64,000 nt of DNA, taken from Medicago truncatula (taxonomy: Eukaryota > Streptophyta > Magnoliopsida > Fabales > Fabaceae). The first letter of the stretch is position 1; every line of letters starts with the position of its first letter. Below, one piece after another: positions 11,730 through 23,915 of the stretch. Both the position numbers and the translations under genes were made by a program. The notes under the pieces were generated by a model. That model did no database searches, was not told the DNA's origin, and saw nothing but the letters and a program-made list of their open reading frames with translations. Location: positions 3,929,501-3,993,500 of the forward strand of contig NC_053042.1 in NCBI RefSeq assembly GCF_003473485.1. The letters are read 5' to 3'.

Positions 11730-12837
11730 CCTCACAAATCAAGTAAATGACCAATAAATTGAGCTAAATGAAGCCGATAACTCTTATTTCTGAGTTATGA
11801 GTGGTTAATGATCTCCCAATTACTAAATGAATGATATACAAGAGATGTGACTCATATACTTAATACGTCAATTTTTTTTAAATTTTTTTTTTATGTTATG
11901 TGTTGTTAAAATCTCGTGGGAAACAAGTTGCTTAATAATAGTGGTGTCCAAATGTTGAGAAACTTTTCTTCAACTCCAAATAATATCCTTTTTAAACCAT
12001 TTATTTATTGAAACGTTTAAAACAACTTCACCCCACACTTGCATGAATATGGTTCGCAAAATGCATTGTTTTGCTTCTGTGTATATACATGATAAATTGA
12101 TTTCTCAAGCTGCACGATCGTGAACAACTCAACAAAGACATGCACTATGTTGATTCAAACAGCATGGTCATGCATATAAATCGACATCAACATACTATAT
12201 TCAAAGAGTTAAAAGAAATTGAAATCCATTACATTTATTGATCTTTACATGAAATTGAAATCCATGGAAGATACTCATTCAAACCACCCTTTTACACTAT
12301 AGATTCTACCACATCACACAAATTCTTATTCTATCACACAACCCAGCTAAATCCTTTCCATTCCTCTCAACACAAAACACACAAATGGATGATTTACTTG
12401 CATTCCATATTTTTCAATAACACATTTTTTTCAATGTAAATCCCAATAAATTTTATTACACGGGAAAGATGAAGATGGAATTAGGGATGAATATGGATTT
12501 GAGGTAGATGCAGATGAACCCTAATTGCACCAACTTATATTAGTGGCATTTTGTTTCTATTTTTTTAATTTGTAATTTTTAAGCTCGCATTCACGTCTGT
12601 ATTTCATTGGCCAAGTGTCCCTTTCAAACGACCAACTCACGAAAGGGACGAACTTACCTCAATATTGTTAATGTTTTGGACCAACTTAAAATATTTAAAA
12701 CATAAGTCAGGAAAAATTTAAAACACAAACGACCAAAATAAAATCTAAAATAAACATAAGAGACCAAAAATACAATATTTTACTATATTATCTAAAATTT
12801 CATTTTAACATTTACATTCTATATCTTTAAATAAAAT
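11730..12837. other. Intergenic, nothing recognised
   Basis: AT-rich sequence with no open frame of note, no inverted ends and no RNA-gene signature. It lies between a Stowaway MITE and the LINE remnant. Confidence 0.4.
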
Positions 12838-13740
12838 ATGAGGAGACGACGCAGCAAGTGAGGAAAAATTCAACACATCTCTATTTCCATGTATTTTTAG
12901 AACTTGGTATCGACTTACTTAACGCGTGATGGAGCTATATGAGATGAGCAAAAAAGACTTGCTCTATGTTTTCATTGATTTAAAGAATGCGTATGATATA
13001 TTGTATGGAAAGCCCTAGAGAAGAAAGGAGTAAGGATTACTTATATTTGAGCTATCAAGGACATCTACTAGGAGGCTTCAACTAGTGTGAGGACGCACGA
13101 TGAGGTCACCAACGATTTTCCCGTAACAATATGATTGCATCAAGGATCAACCTTAGTCCATATCTTTTTACCTTAGTTTTGGATGTACTTATAGAACACG
13201 AGCTAGGATCGAGATGTATGTTTTTTGAAAATGATGCAGTTCTACTTGGAGCATTGAAGGAGGTTGGAGATAAGCTTTAAAAACACACAACTTCTGTTTT
13301 AGAGGTAAAAATTGGAGATTATATCATTTCACAAATTACACAATTTAAATATCATGGGTCCATAATATAAAACGATGGAGAAATAGAAGCAAATATAATT
13401 CATCAAATTCAATATGGGTGCTTGAAATTAATGAGTTGAACCGAAATATGGTTTATGATTAAACATGGTAACATAAGCCGACCCCATTTAATACGAAAAT
13501 GTTTGATTCGGTATCTAGTCCATGAACCGACATATCGGGGTTCAATCTCATCGATCATTTGCCGGACCCATTTAAAGTTAAAAGAAGAACATGAGAAGAG
13601 GGAGTATAATTTTGCTCGAAGCTACACAGTGTGTATATGGAAGGAAAGAGCAATAATATTTGGGAGAACACTTGCAAAGCAATAATTTTTCTCCTATATG
13701 CATGCAAAGGTTCGTACATGGGTTGATGTGAGTTTTTGAC
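12838..13740 (+). mobile_element. Decayed LINE-type reverse transcriptase
   Basis: Broken frames read DLLYVFIDLKNAYD near 12,957-13,000, then a GASTSVRT-like stretch and HQGSTLSPYLFTLVLDVL near 13,140-13,190, then CMFFENDAVLLG where the catalytic F-A-D-D box would be (here F-E-N-D), and KIGDYIISQITQFKYHGS near 13,310. This order is that of LINE reverse transcriptase, and the altered catalytic box with several stops and frame changes shows it is dead. A WKER-type word near 13,636-13,660 belongs to the element's 3' region. Its 5' and 3' flanks match 26,100-26,282. It lies just left of the start of copy B. Confidence 0.75.
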
Positions 13741-13977
13741 CTCGACATAGGCACATAGCAGTGTAGGTTCAATCAAACTAAGATAGCGCCTAAGATAATG
13801 GTGATTTATGAAGCAGCCCAAATGGCATTACATATAGTAAGAGATGATGAAACAATCCTTCTTTGTGACATTTACATGTTTTTTTTTTTTAAATGAATTT
13901 AGTGTGTTTTGATATCAAAGTCTTTTTTTTTCTAAGATTTTTCTATAACTTTAAATTTCTGTACTTGTGAAATTTAG

Positions 13978-16900
13978 GTTTTCTCGTATCTGGATCAGAC
14001 CAATCTCTGCAGAGCTGCTAGAGTTTCTAAGCAGTGGCGAACCGTTAGTACTCATGAAGATTTCTGGATGAATTTGAATTTTGAAAATCGGAACATATCT
14101 GAAGAACAATGTGAGCTTGAGTATATGTTGTATTCTTTATAAAAGTTTTTAGTTTTATAAATGTGCTTATTTAAAGTTTTATGTATAATCACAGTTGTGA
14201 GCATGTGTAGGCGTTATCCGAATGCTACATCATTGAGCATATCAGGACCTACTATTGATTTGCTGGTCATGAAGGCAATGTCTTTGCTAAGGTAGGTATT
14301 TTGTGTGACATTGCACTGAATCAAGTCATGTTGGATTCTGGCTGATTTGTTTCATTATTTTCAGGAAGCTCGAGGTTTTAACATTAGGAAGAGGACAAAT
14401 AGGGGATGCTTTTTTTGTTGTTCTACCTGATTGTTCCATGTTGAGAGAATTGTATATCGATGATTCTACACTTGGAAATAGTATTCCGGAGATATCTGTT
14501 GTTCATGAGAGATTGTGTCATCTTGAATTAATAAAATGTCGTGGGACGCGAATACAAGTCAGGTGAATATGCCTCAAAGTTTGACTGACACCTCCGATGA
14601 TAAAATAAAAAGTGATGGTTTATTCATTTTTCAGGTGCCCACAACTTAAAACTATGTCTTTGAAGAGCAGTAACATGGCACAGGTTGTACTTGATTGCCC
14701 TCTTCTACATGAACTTGATATTGGTTCTTGCAACAAACTTCCTGATGCTGTTATTCGTGCTGTTGCAACTTCATGCCCTCAACTGGTGAAGCTGGACATG
14801 CGTAACTGTTCTTGTGTCAGCGATGAAACCCTGCGTGAAATAGCGCAGCATTGTCCTAATCTTGGTTTTCTTGATTCATCATACTGCCCAAGCATATCTT
14901 TGGAGGTGTGCTTCAAATTGTATACTCGCTTTTTTGCATATGTAAGCTTGTATTTTGAACTAAAGTATATGGCTTTTCTCTTTTAAGTCGGTTCGGATGA
15001 CAATGTTGACAATTCTAAGGCTTCATAGCTGCGAGGGCATCACTTCTGCATCAATGGCTGCTATAGCTCATAGCTCTATGTTGGAGGTATTTTATCTGTC
15101 CCAGATATTGATATTAATGACATGTCTGAATTCATGAGTATTACGATTAATACATTTAACCACCCCGCCAATGCAGGTTTTGTAACTCCGCAGTTGCAGT
15201 CTATTGACTTGAGCGTCGTTGGATCTTCCACATTTGAAGAATATTAGATTGGCGTACTGTCGCAAGTATGTTTCTGCTTCATTTTCTCTCTCCCCAGAAA
15301 AGCACTATAATTCTATTATTGATCCGTCTCTCTCTATTGCTTTTCACTTTCTGTTTAAGTCAATACCAAATCCTTTTTTCTATTGTTGCGCCTAATTTAT
15401 TTTTTTGAATGGTTTCCTTTGCAGATTAGCAGATTTGAACTTGAGGGCTATATCGCTTTCTTCTATACAAGTGTCTGACTGCTCTGTACTTCACCGGATC
15501 AATATCACTTCAAATTCACTTCAAGTATGTGTTATACACTTATACTTATGTCTTGTTTCATTCCCCATTCTCATATATTCTAGAGTATATGCAGACATTA
15601 GCACTGCAAAAGCAGGATAGCTTAACTTCATTAGCATTGCAATGCCAATCTTTCCAAGAAGTGGATCTCTCTGAGTGTGAATCTTTGACAAATTCTATAT
15701 GTGATGTTTTTGGTGATGGTGGAGGATGTCCTATGTTGAAATCACTAGTTCTGGATTATTGTGAGGTACATGAACAAATATTTCTTTTGAATTTCTGGAT
15801 TTATTTTCCAAAATTTGATTATTCATGAGCTATGTTAGTATAGTAGTATATTCTGACAATTCAAATAAGTGTTTTCCTACTCTTGATCCCTTTTACACAA
15901 TTCTAATTGTTTTTTATATAATCAACTAATCCAGCTGTACCATAACTTATTGATTGAAGTTTTGCTTGTGATTTTTATAATACTGATGTACTTTTTTTGT
16001 ATGTCATATTGATGAAGTTTATGAAAGGGTATTCTTGGTATTCTCACAAAATCAGTTTAAAGAACTACTGAAATTTGTGACTTTAGTTGAAATAATTGCA
16101 TGAATCATTATTAGTTGTTACTATCAGTGTTTAGCGGTAGATGATCCTTGGGATAATGTCTCAACTTTTCTGGCTGTTGTATCTGTGAGAGATTAGGTTT
16201 CTTTTCATTCCTGGGATTTTGTTGGTCAAATGATCTATACTTGTATGGATGTTAACATTCTTTAGCCTGCTTGTTGTTCGCTGCATGTAGAGCCTGACTT
16301 CAGTTCGCTTCATCAGCACCTCGATAATCAGTCTTTCTCTAGGCGGTTGTCGAGCAATCACTACTCTTGAGCTAACCTGCCCTAATCTTGAGAAGGTCAT
16401 TTTGGACAGCTGTGATCATTTGGAATATGCATCATTTTGCCCTGTAAGTGACATTGATTTATTATACAATTTATACTTGATTTTTGTGAGATGAGTTTTT
16501 TTATTTCTTGCCTTTTTTGTGCACTTCGATTTTTATCAGCTGTAATTTTTTATTTCTTCTTTCCTTTTGAGTTGATCATGTGTTGAACTATGTGAAATAA
16601 GAACTACAGAATAATAGTATAACATCTTTTGCTTGTATTTATTTAGCTATCTGCATGGTTTAAGTAATAGTTTTATACATTTGCAGTCCAAGAGGTTGCT
16701 GTTATGTTAAGGCTTTGTAATTGGGACCACAGTTATTATCAGTGTATTAAGATACCTTGAAGTCATATCTTGATTTTGAATAAATCATGAATCGTAGTAA
16801 ATATTTGGATAATATTCGGAAAATAGGTCTTCCGATTCATGATTTGAATCTCGATCTGAAAGCTAAGCAACTCCCTTTTTTCATCTACTTCTCAGCTTGC

Positions 16901-19386
16901 TCTTCGATCTCTCAATTTAGGAATATGCCCAAAATTAAACATACTCCGCATTGAAGCAACGTTAATGGTCTCCATTGAGTTGAAAGGATGTGACGGACTG
17001 TCTGAAGCATCCCTTAATTGTCCTCTCTTGACATCTCTGGATGCTTCCTTTTGCAGGTGATGCTTTATTTGCTAGTTTCTTGGCTATCCTGCTTGCGTAT
17101 GGAGTATGGACTGATGTTTGTTGTTTTGAATTATAGTCAACTCAATGATGACTGCTTGTCTGCAACAACCCGTGCCTGTCGACTAATTGAGTCATTAATA
17201 TTAATGTCATGCCCATCGATTGGGTTAGATGGACCCTGCTCCTTGTATTGGCTCCCAAATTTAACCCTGCTTGATTTATCATACACTTTCTTGGTGACTC
17301 TGCAGCCTGTTTTTGACTCTTGTAAACAACTAAAGGTAAAAAACATTATATTTTAGTTTACATATTTTTTACTGTCTTGCAAATTACAAATAGTATAATA
17401 GTAGTGAAGAACCGCTCCTCCCATCCTCAAAACAAATCTCCAGAAGTGGTGGTTATTTAGTTTGATAAACCTAGCGAAGTTGTGATGTTATACTACCATA
17501 CACACAGAAGTTGTTCAGAAGAGCTTATTTGTGTCTATCTCGTGTTTAAATACTTATATTATTAATGTTTTTGGATTTAAAAAAAAAAACATTTATTTCA
17601 TTTTTCATCGTTTCCTGCTTCTGCAACAATGAAGACGCAGAAATTGGCTGGAAAATGGAGATAGAAGGGGACTGAAAAGAGAGAGGAAAAAGTGGGCAAA
17701 ACTCCTAACATTATTTTGTTTAATGAGTTACTCATTCCTTGGTCCACAGGTTATGGAATGATGTATAACATTTGTATAATTATTTTCTTTGCCTTTTTCT
17801 GACGGTGACATTCTTGTTTCTTGAAGGTTTTAAAGTTGCAGGCATGCAAATATCTCATCGACTCATCGCTTGAACCTCTTTACAAGGGGGGTGTTTTACC
17901 AACTCTTCAGGAGTTGGACTTGTCTTATGGAACTTTGTGTCAGCAAGCCATAGAAGAGCTTCTTTCTTGCTGCAGTCACCTTGCACATGTGAATTTGAAT
18001 GGCTGTGTGAACATGCATGATTTAAACTGGGGGCAAAGTCGAGGAACTTTTCCTGAGTTACCTGGCATAAGCATCCTATCCATCGCAAGTTCCTACGAAA
18101 ACAACCATGTGTCAAGTGAGTGACCCACCCGATTACTTCAGAACCTCAACTGCGTGGGTTGTCAAAATATTAGGAAGGTTTTCATTCCATCAACAGCACA
18201 CTGTTCCCATTTATTGTTTTTAAACCTTTCTCGGTCATCTAATTTGAAGGAGGTTGATGTAGCCTGTCTCAATCTATGATGGCTTAATCTAAGGTATTGT
18301 TTGCCTCTCAAATGAATGTGGATTGGTTTCTGTCCTCATAACAGATCGTAATGTTTTGACTTATCTCTTCAGCAACTGTTTCTCATTGGAAGTTCTGAAG
18401 CTAGAGTGTCCGAGATTAACCAATCTATTCCTTCAGGTTATTATTCTTATCTACCAATCTAAACTTATTCATGCACATCATGATTATTGTTCTGGATATA
18501 CTTTAAAATTTATTGTGGTAATATGTTTTTTCATATTTTCTGCATGAAAAATTCTAGCAACACACTATCAGACGCATTCTTTTGTACGCTCTTTGTTATT
18601 GAGTGAAATTCATGAGTCCTACCACGTAGGAAATGGTTCCCAGTTCCAACCCAATAGAGATTGAGACTCAACAAGTGTGTAAAGAATGTGTTAAGATTGT
18701 ATTGCTAGAATGTGTTAAGACTCAACCTGTATGTGGGTGTTGGAAAGAATGTGTTAAGATTGTATCGCTGGAAATGTTTTTACTGCATTACAATTTACAA
18801 TTGTCATTGACTATCATTATTGTTTTAGAAAATTATTATTCTTTCGTCTTGGGTTATGCGACTCCTTTCAAGAATGGGCGGCATACATTTTCCTTAAAAA
18901 CTGTTAGGGTATGGAGTTGACCTCTGTCCTTTACTTGAAATAAATCTGACATTTGATATTCATCATTTGAGGAATATTGTTCAATTGTATGACTTAAATT
19001 TAGTCATTCTTGCAACCCATTCATTAATTCATTGTTATAGTTATTTGCGTGCTCAAGTTGAGACAATTTGAATATTTTAGGCTTGCAATATTGACGAGGA
19101 AGCTGTTGAAGCTGCTATATATGTTGAAGACTCTTGATGTTCGCTTTTGTCCTAAGGTGAGAGCAAATACATAAATTTTTTGAAATGTTGATTTCAGTTA
19201 AAATGAAACTTTATCTTGCATGATGCAATGCATGGTTGCTTGAATGTTTGTTTTTATCATGTTCTTCAATCATTTGTGATATTCTATGGTGCTTTGTAGA
19301 TAAGCTCAACAAGCATGGGAAGATTCCATGCAGCATGCTCTAGTTTGAAGCGTAAATATAGCAGCTTGTCAACTTCATCGGCATGA
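13978..19386 (+). pseudogene. F-box/LRR 15-like pseudogene, copy B
   Basis: Exons that match copy A: 13978-14110 (second half of the F-box, SYLDQTNLCRAARVSKQWR), 14195-14291, 14365-14562, 14635-14905, 14988-15086, 15177-15265, 15425-15524, 15595-15765, 16291-16443, 16896-17056, 17137-17335, 17827-18293, 18373-18436, 19081-19156, 19300-19386. Splice sites survive, but the frame does not: TAA at 15,183-15,185 and TGA at 15,210-15,212 in one exon, TGA at 18,121-18,123 and 18,277-18,279 in the long exon, and an 11-bp deletion at about 19,120 that shifts the frame. The exon with the start of the F-box and the N-terminus is not found upstream, where the sequence is LINE debris. A truncated protein from the first exons cannot be excluded. 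Confidence 0.92.
18540..18640. other. Copy B-specific intron insertion, MITE-like fragment
   Basis: Starts with AAAAATTCTAGCAACACACT, close to the end sequence of the MITE at 8,453. Copy A continues directly from its TTGCAAACATATCACAC to the shared AGGAAATGGTTCCCAG word. Only one end is recognisable. Confidence 0.35.
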
Positions 19387-20307
19387 TTTAGGATATTTTA
19401 AGTTTCGTGGTGTTTGTTCACTTGGAGAGAACGCATGCCTGACATTAAATCGAGTTATTTCTAATGTATTGTAGATTTTTAACTTTTGTATTTTTGTGTT
19501 TGTTTGGCATATAGAAATGAGGTTATCTTCATGCATTGTAACAATAAGTTATCCTTGTTGTAAATTTTACATTTCAATTTGTTGCTGCATATTTTATTCT
19601 GAACTGGTCTGAAGAATAGGTGCCTGTTTGATCTTACATTTTACGATGGATGCGGGTATTTACATTTATAGTTTGATATTGCCTGTTTCTTTAACATGAA
19701 TGCATATTTACAATTATATTTTGATGAAATTTTCATATATGCACGAGATCAAATGGAATCAGTGTGCATGAACTTATTTGAATCAACATTCGATCTGCCA
19801 GTCTCAAACCTACACCATCAAACCAACCCTTGCGGGTTAGATTTTTCCAAACTTGTTGATTTGCCATAAAGTGTGCATGAATTTATTGATTTTCCAAACC
19901 TACACTATCAATTATATCTTGATTTTAAGTGGACGCATTGGATTATACAAGGAGTCTCTAGGTTAAAAATAAGATATATCTCTCATCTTTTAGCCAAATT
20001 TGGTTCTTTTTGCAGTATAATTTTTTATGCGCTGATTTTCTCAGTTATATTGCTTCTGTTTTATTGCAATCACAAGAAAATTAAATCATGACAATAGTTT
20101 TAGTTCACTTGAGATTGTAAAAGATAATTGTTCTTAATAGATTTAGCTAATATTTCTACCATGAAAATATCAAGTTTATTAACTTAAATACATTGTACTT
20201 TGAGCGCAGACAATAATTAGCTTAAAACATAAATTCATCTTAAGTTCAAGATTCAACACTTAGTTTTATCATAAACCTTCCTTGAGCATGCATGCAAGGT
20301 TCTTACA

Positions 20308-20646
20308 TTACAACAGAGATGCTTTACACTTCAAAACAAGAAAGAGAAGAATAAGAATGAAAACAATACCACCAGAAGAACCACCAACTCTATGAATCCA
20401 ATTACGATCAAACCTTGTGAAGCTCTTATCTAAAAAAGCTGATAAAGATATGACTAAAACCAATACAAAAAGCAACATTGGTAACCATAAAGTAACACTA
20501 ATAGGTTGTTCATCATCTTCCAATTCACTCTCTGATCTGTGATCTATGTATAGAGGAGAAGCCACAGCTAGAACTACCAAGCTTATGGCTGCTACTCTCT
20601 CAAATGAAGAAAATTTGCTTCCCCTCCTATTAGCTTCAAGTTCCAT
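20308..20646 (-). CDS. Small three-pass membrane protein, copy B
   Basis: A 112-residue single-exon copy of the gene at 9,783-10,118. Differences are confined to the first 15 residues (for example MELEAN against MEPEAS, GSKFSSF against GHKFSSY) and one extra C-terminal Leu; the three membrane segments and the loops are identical. The neighbouring F-box copy is riddled with stops while this frame is intact, so this copy is probably still functional. Function unknown. Confidence 0.8.
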   Translation of the reverse strand: MELEANRRGSKFSSFERVAAISLVVLAVASPLYIDHRSESELEDDEQPISVTLWLPMLLFVLVLVISLSAFLDKSFTRFDRNWIHRVGGSSGGIVFILILLFLVLKCKASLL

Positions 20647-21465
20647 TCAAAAGATTGATTTAGATGATAAAAAATTATGTTCGGGGAAATTTTTTGTGTT
20701 GCTAATTAAAATGTATATATGTTTATATGATATGATGAAATTGCAACACAAAAATATTGATATGGTAAGTGGAATATTGCTTTTTCAAAGTAAGCACTAA
20801 AGAGCATCGGATTCTCATTCAAAAGAAATACATCAATGTGCGCAATTTTTTTAACCTTTTTCTTTTTTTGAAAGAAAGAGGGTGTAAGCTTGGGAAAAAA
20901 AATTATAAAACAGTCATATGAAAACTTAGAATTATCAGCTGACAATGATTAATTTAAGCAGGAGCAAACAAGCTCGTAGAAAAACAAAGAGACTCCATAT
21001 TATCACAATTTCGATAGGGTTGAGTCATACGGAAGGAACTGAACTTCCACGACGTGACAAATTTATAGTGTGTCTAATTACTTGGTAAAGAAGTTTATTC
21101 AATGTGTTTCTCCTTTTCCATTGGAATAGAAGTCTTGTGTATTTTTTTGTTTTGCAAAGTTTGAAGTGTAGGGTTTATTTAATTAGTAACAATAACTAAG
21201 TTAATCAAGATCTTATATTATTAAAAAAAACCTTCAAATCTTTTGTACCGCCCAAAGCCTTTGAACTTCAGCATTTTTTTTTAAGATTGATTTTCAATTT
21301 TGAAATCCAATAAACCGTTCAGCTAACATGTTTACTAAGCTTACTAATAGAAGAACAAAATCATATATTTTGACCTTATACCATATTCATCTTGGCTTTT
21401 TTAATCACAAATTTTGACCCCAAAATATTGTTGGGGAATGTCCCAACATATGATCATTTTAATCG
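20647..21465. other. 5' flank of the membrane-protein gene and spacer
   Basis: Shares its first 350 bp with 10,119-10,470 of copy A. The rest is AT-rich spacer. Open frames here are short and antisense to each other, without a family signature. Confidence 0.4.
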
Positions 21466-21703
21466 AGTCAAGATCCTCCCCATTTTGTATCTCTTCCATT
21501 TCTTCCATTTGAAAAAGATAAGGACACAATTAAATTTAAAAATAATTAATGATGGTGGGACCCACAATCCATTTGTATCTCTTCCATTTCTTCCCTTTGG
21601 AAAATAATTAATGATGGTGGGACATGTGCCATATTTTGTGTTTATCCTTTTCTTTTTAGATGACAATCTCCGTTTATTTTTATAAATAGAGAGGATCCTA
21701 ACT
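21466..21703. mobile_element. Small Mutator-like element with 11-bp target duplication
   Basis: The word CATTTTAATCG stands directly on both sides (21,455-21,465 and 21,704-21,714). The ends are AGTCAAGATCCTCCC and, reversed, AGTTAGGATCCTCTC. The 238-bp interior has a direct duplication (TTTGTATCTCTTCCATTTCT with AATAATTAATGATGGTGGGA). A 9-11-bp target duplication fits the Mutator superfamily; no transposase is present. Confidence 0.8.
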
Positions 21704-22349
21704 CATTTTAATCGAACTATCTTTATTTTATATTTTGAATAAATTTTATGTTTATGTGAAAAAAATCTTATATTATTTAGTCTATTTAAAAAGTGTTTGA
21801 TTAAAAATAATTAACGAAACATAATTATTAGGAATAAGAATTGTAACTTAATCAAAGGGAATTCAATGAAGATAAATCATCTTTGGGGTATAGTTGTACT
21901 CTTTTTTTTTGAAGCAATGGGTATAGTTTTAATAAAACATGACAACATAACACATACACACAGTTACTTGTCCAAACCCACTCTGATATTGACGGAGAAA
22001 CTTTGTCTTGATTGAGTTTCGATTCAGATTTTCTCCAATTTCAAAATACAAAGACTAGGCATATAATGAAGACATTGGCGCCTAACTTGAACATGTCCTA
22101 GTTACGAGTATAAGTAGTTCACACAAAACCGATAGAATCAAAAAATCAAATAAAAAAATCTTGCGACCCTTTATGGTTCGGTTCAAAAGTTGGATCATAG
22201 GAAACATAACATGATTGGTTCGGCTCTTTATTTTCAATTTTGAAATCTCATGAATTGATGAATCAATACGTTTATTAAGTTAGTAAACTCACTTTGATTT
22301 TCTAAGAGCCATCATATTACTAATACCCTCACACCAATACAACAAGCAA

Positions 22350-22440
22350 CATTTTTAGACGAACCAATCAACATGATCAAACCAAAGATTATCAATTTAG
22401 TTTGATTTTTAGACGAACTAATCAACAAATCAACATAATC
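22350..22440. repeat. Direct duplication with TTTTTAGACGAAC word
   Basis: TTTTTAGACGAACCAATCAA and TTTTTAGACGAACTAATCAA follow each other within 60 bp. Non-coding. Confidence 0.5.
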
Positions 22441-22489
22441 AAATCAAATATCATCATATAAGTTTGATTTGGTTTCACTTCTTTTTTCC

Positions 22490-22565
22490 GGTAGTCGGAG
22501 TTCGAACTCCGGATCTTATATATATTATACATTGTCCTTAACAACTGAGCTAATCATTTGGTTTC
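22490..22565 (-). repeat. tRNA-like (pol III A/B box) remnant
   Basis: Read on the minus strand, TAGCTCAGTTGTTAAGGAC (A-box-like) is followed about 30 bp on by GGAGTTCGAACTCC (B-box-like). The spacing suits a tRNA-derived SINE or pseudo-tRNA. There is no full cloverleaf, so it is not called as a tRNA gene. Confidence 0.45.
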
Positions 22566-22668
22566 ACTTCTAAGAACGCTAAAAATTAGATTTGGTTGGA
22601 TTAGATTCTTTTACCAAAAACCGAACCGGTCGAATCCTTGACCGAAAACATAACCGGTCCGAATCCTT

Positions 22669-22677
22669 AAACCCTAG
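22669..22677 (+). promoter_or_regulatory. Telo-box AAACCCTAG
   Basis: This motif is a known promoter element of plant ribosomal-protein and translation genes. It lies about 100 bp before the leader donor site of the bL33 gene and is followed by a pyrimidine-rich leader (CTTCTCTCTTCTTTCTC), also typical of such genes. The transcription start is not fixed. Confidence 0.6.
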
Positions 22678-23142
22678 TGTCTTCTCTCTTCTTTCTCACA
22701 CTTCAGATCAATTCTTCTCTCTCACGCGAACGGCCCCTTGTTCCCACTCTCTCCCTCTGCTTCGATAAAGGTATGAGAATCTGAACTCTTTCTTCTACCT
22801 TTTCGTTTTATACCTAATCATTGTTTTTTTTTTGAGTTTCTTTGTTATTATGCTTTTGTAGTAAGATTTGTGTCAAATTACTTGTTTATTACTTCTCAAA
22901 TTTATTAATTTAAGAAAAAATTAGTAACCTTTTTGCATCTTGGTACTCTATTCGAATTTACATTTTCAATTTTCCGTATAGTTTAGTTCAGAGCAAAATT
23001 CCTGGGGTTTCTTATATAAAAGTGATTATTTTTATTTGTAGGTTTGTTTATTTTGTTATGTTAAGCATTCTGGGTATTTGAAATTTGTAATGGGTTGTCT
23101 CATTTTTCTTTTGTGTTAAAATCCCTTGAAATTCTTTCTTAG

Positions 23143-23685
23143 TGTGTGTTTGGTTCTGCGGTGACTTAAATTTGATTTTGAATGAATTGGTTTTGTAAAA
23201 TGATTTTAGATAAAGGTGAGTTCAATGTAAAATGTTTTATGTTTGGATGTATTTATGTAAAAGTGGATTTAATAATAAATTTAAGGCTAAAATCAATTGT
23301 AGAAGCCAAAAGCTACAAATTCTAGCTTTTAAGTAGAATCAATTCTCCCTTAAGGGTCTGTTTGGATTGACTTATTTGAGCTTTACTATTGGTATAAGTT
23401 TTGTAAGGCTGTTTGGAAGAACTTATGAAAACATCTTATGACATTGTTCATAAGCTGTTTTTAACTTATTTTCATAAGTTCTCCTAGCTAGCTTGTAAAA
23501 TCAGCTTATAGCTCGTAAGAAATTAATTTAACTTTATTTTATCTTTTGCTATTGAAATAGCTTATACATAAGCTGCAAATAAGTTGTTTATCCAAACAGA
23601 TCCTAAATCATTCAAACATGATAAAATTAATTCTACAACCTTTAAATCAATTTTGACCCCTTCAAAATTTAAATCAAACATGTGG
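23143..23685. mobile_element. Outer TIR element, split by a Tourist MITE
   Basis: Left end TGTGTGTTTGGTTCTGCGGT with TTAAATTTGATTTTGAA inside; reversed right end ACATGTTTGATTTAAATTTTGAA. Related termini (AGTGTATGTTTGG) are at 45,560-45,842. The second element, 23,354-23,603, is inserted in it. Confidence 0.55.
23354..23603. mobile_element. Tourist-like MITE nested in the outer element
   Basis: The ends GGGTCTGTTTGGATTGACTT and, reversed, GGATCTGTTTGGATAAACAA are inverted repeats, flanked on both sides by TAA (23,351-23,353 and 23,604-23,606). A 3-bp TAA target and 250 bp length suit PIF/Harbinger-derived Tourist MITEs. Relatives lie in introns at 50.7 and 60.3 kb. Confidence 0.8.
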
Positions 23686-23725
23686 TTGATGAAATAGTGA
23701 AGAAAGAAAGGATTTCTGTTACTTT

Positions 23726-23915
23726 TAATGCTAGGGGTGGGTTTGGGACAATTGGGGCAGGGGTCTATTGTTTTTACAAACTACTGTTTTGCGGGGATGG
23801 GGCGGGGCAGGGATACCTGAACCCCCGTCAGGGATCCGGAGGGTTACAAGGAATGATCAGAGACTCGGGTTCGGGGACGGGGAAGGCAAAAACCATCCCT
23901 GCCCTGTTGCCATGC
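23726..23915. repeat. G-rich repeat fragment
   Basis: Runs such as GCGGGGATGGGGCGGGGCAG stand out against the AT-rich surroundings. Similar G-rich blocks are common in legume dispersed repeats. The open frames across it are by-products. Confidence 0.45.

Larger units (their letters stand above)
13840..21290. repeat. Segmental tandem duplication, copy B
   Basis: Carries the same genes in the same order and orientation as copy A. It begins inside an F-box gene intron next to a LINE remnant and includes only one F-box-encoding exon, so the duplicated unit was 5'-truncated or has since lost its 5' end. The right limit is soft; short matches to copy A persist to about 21,260. Confidence 0.85.
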
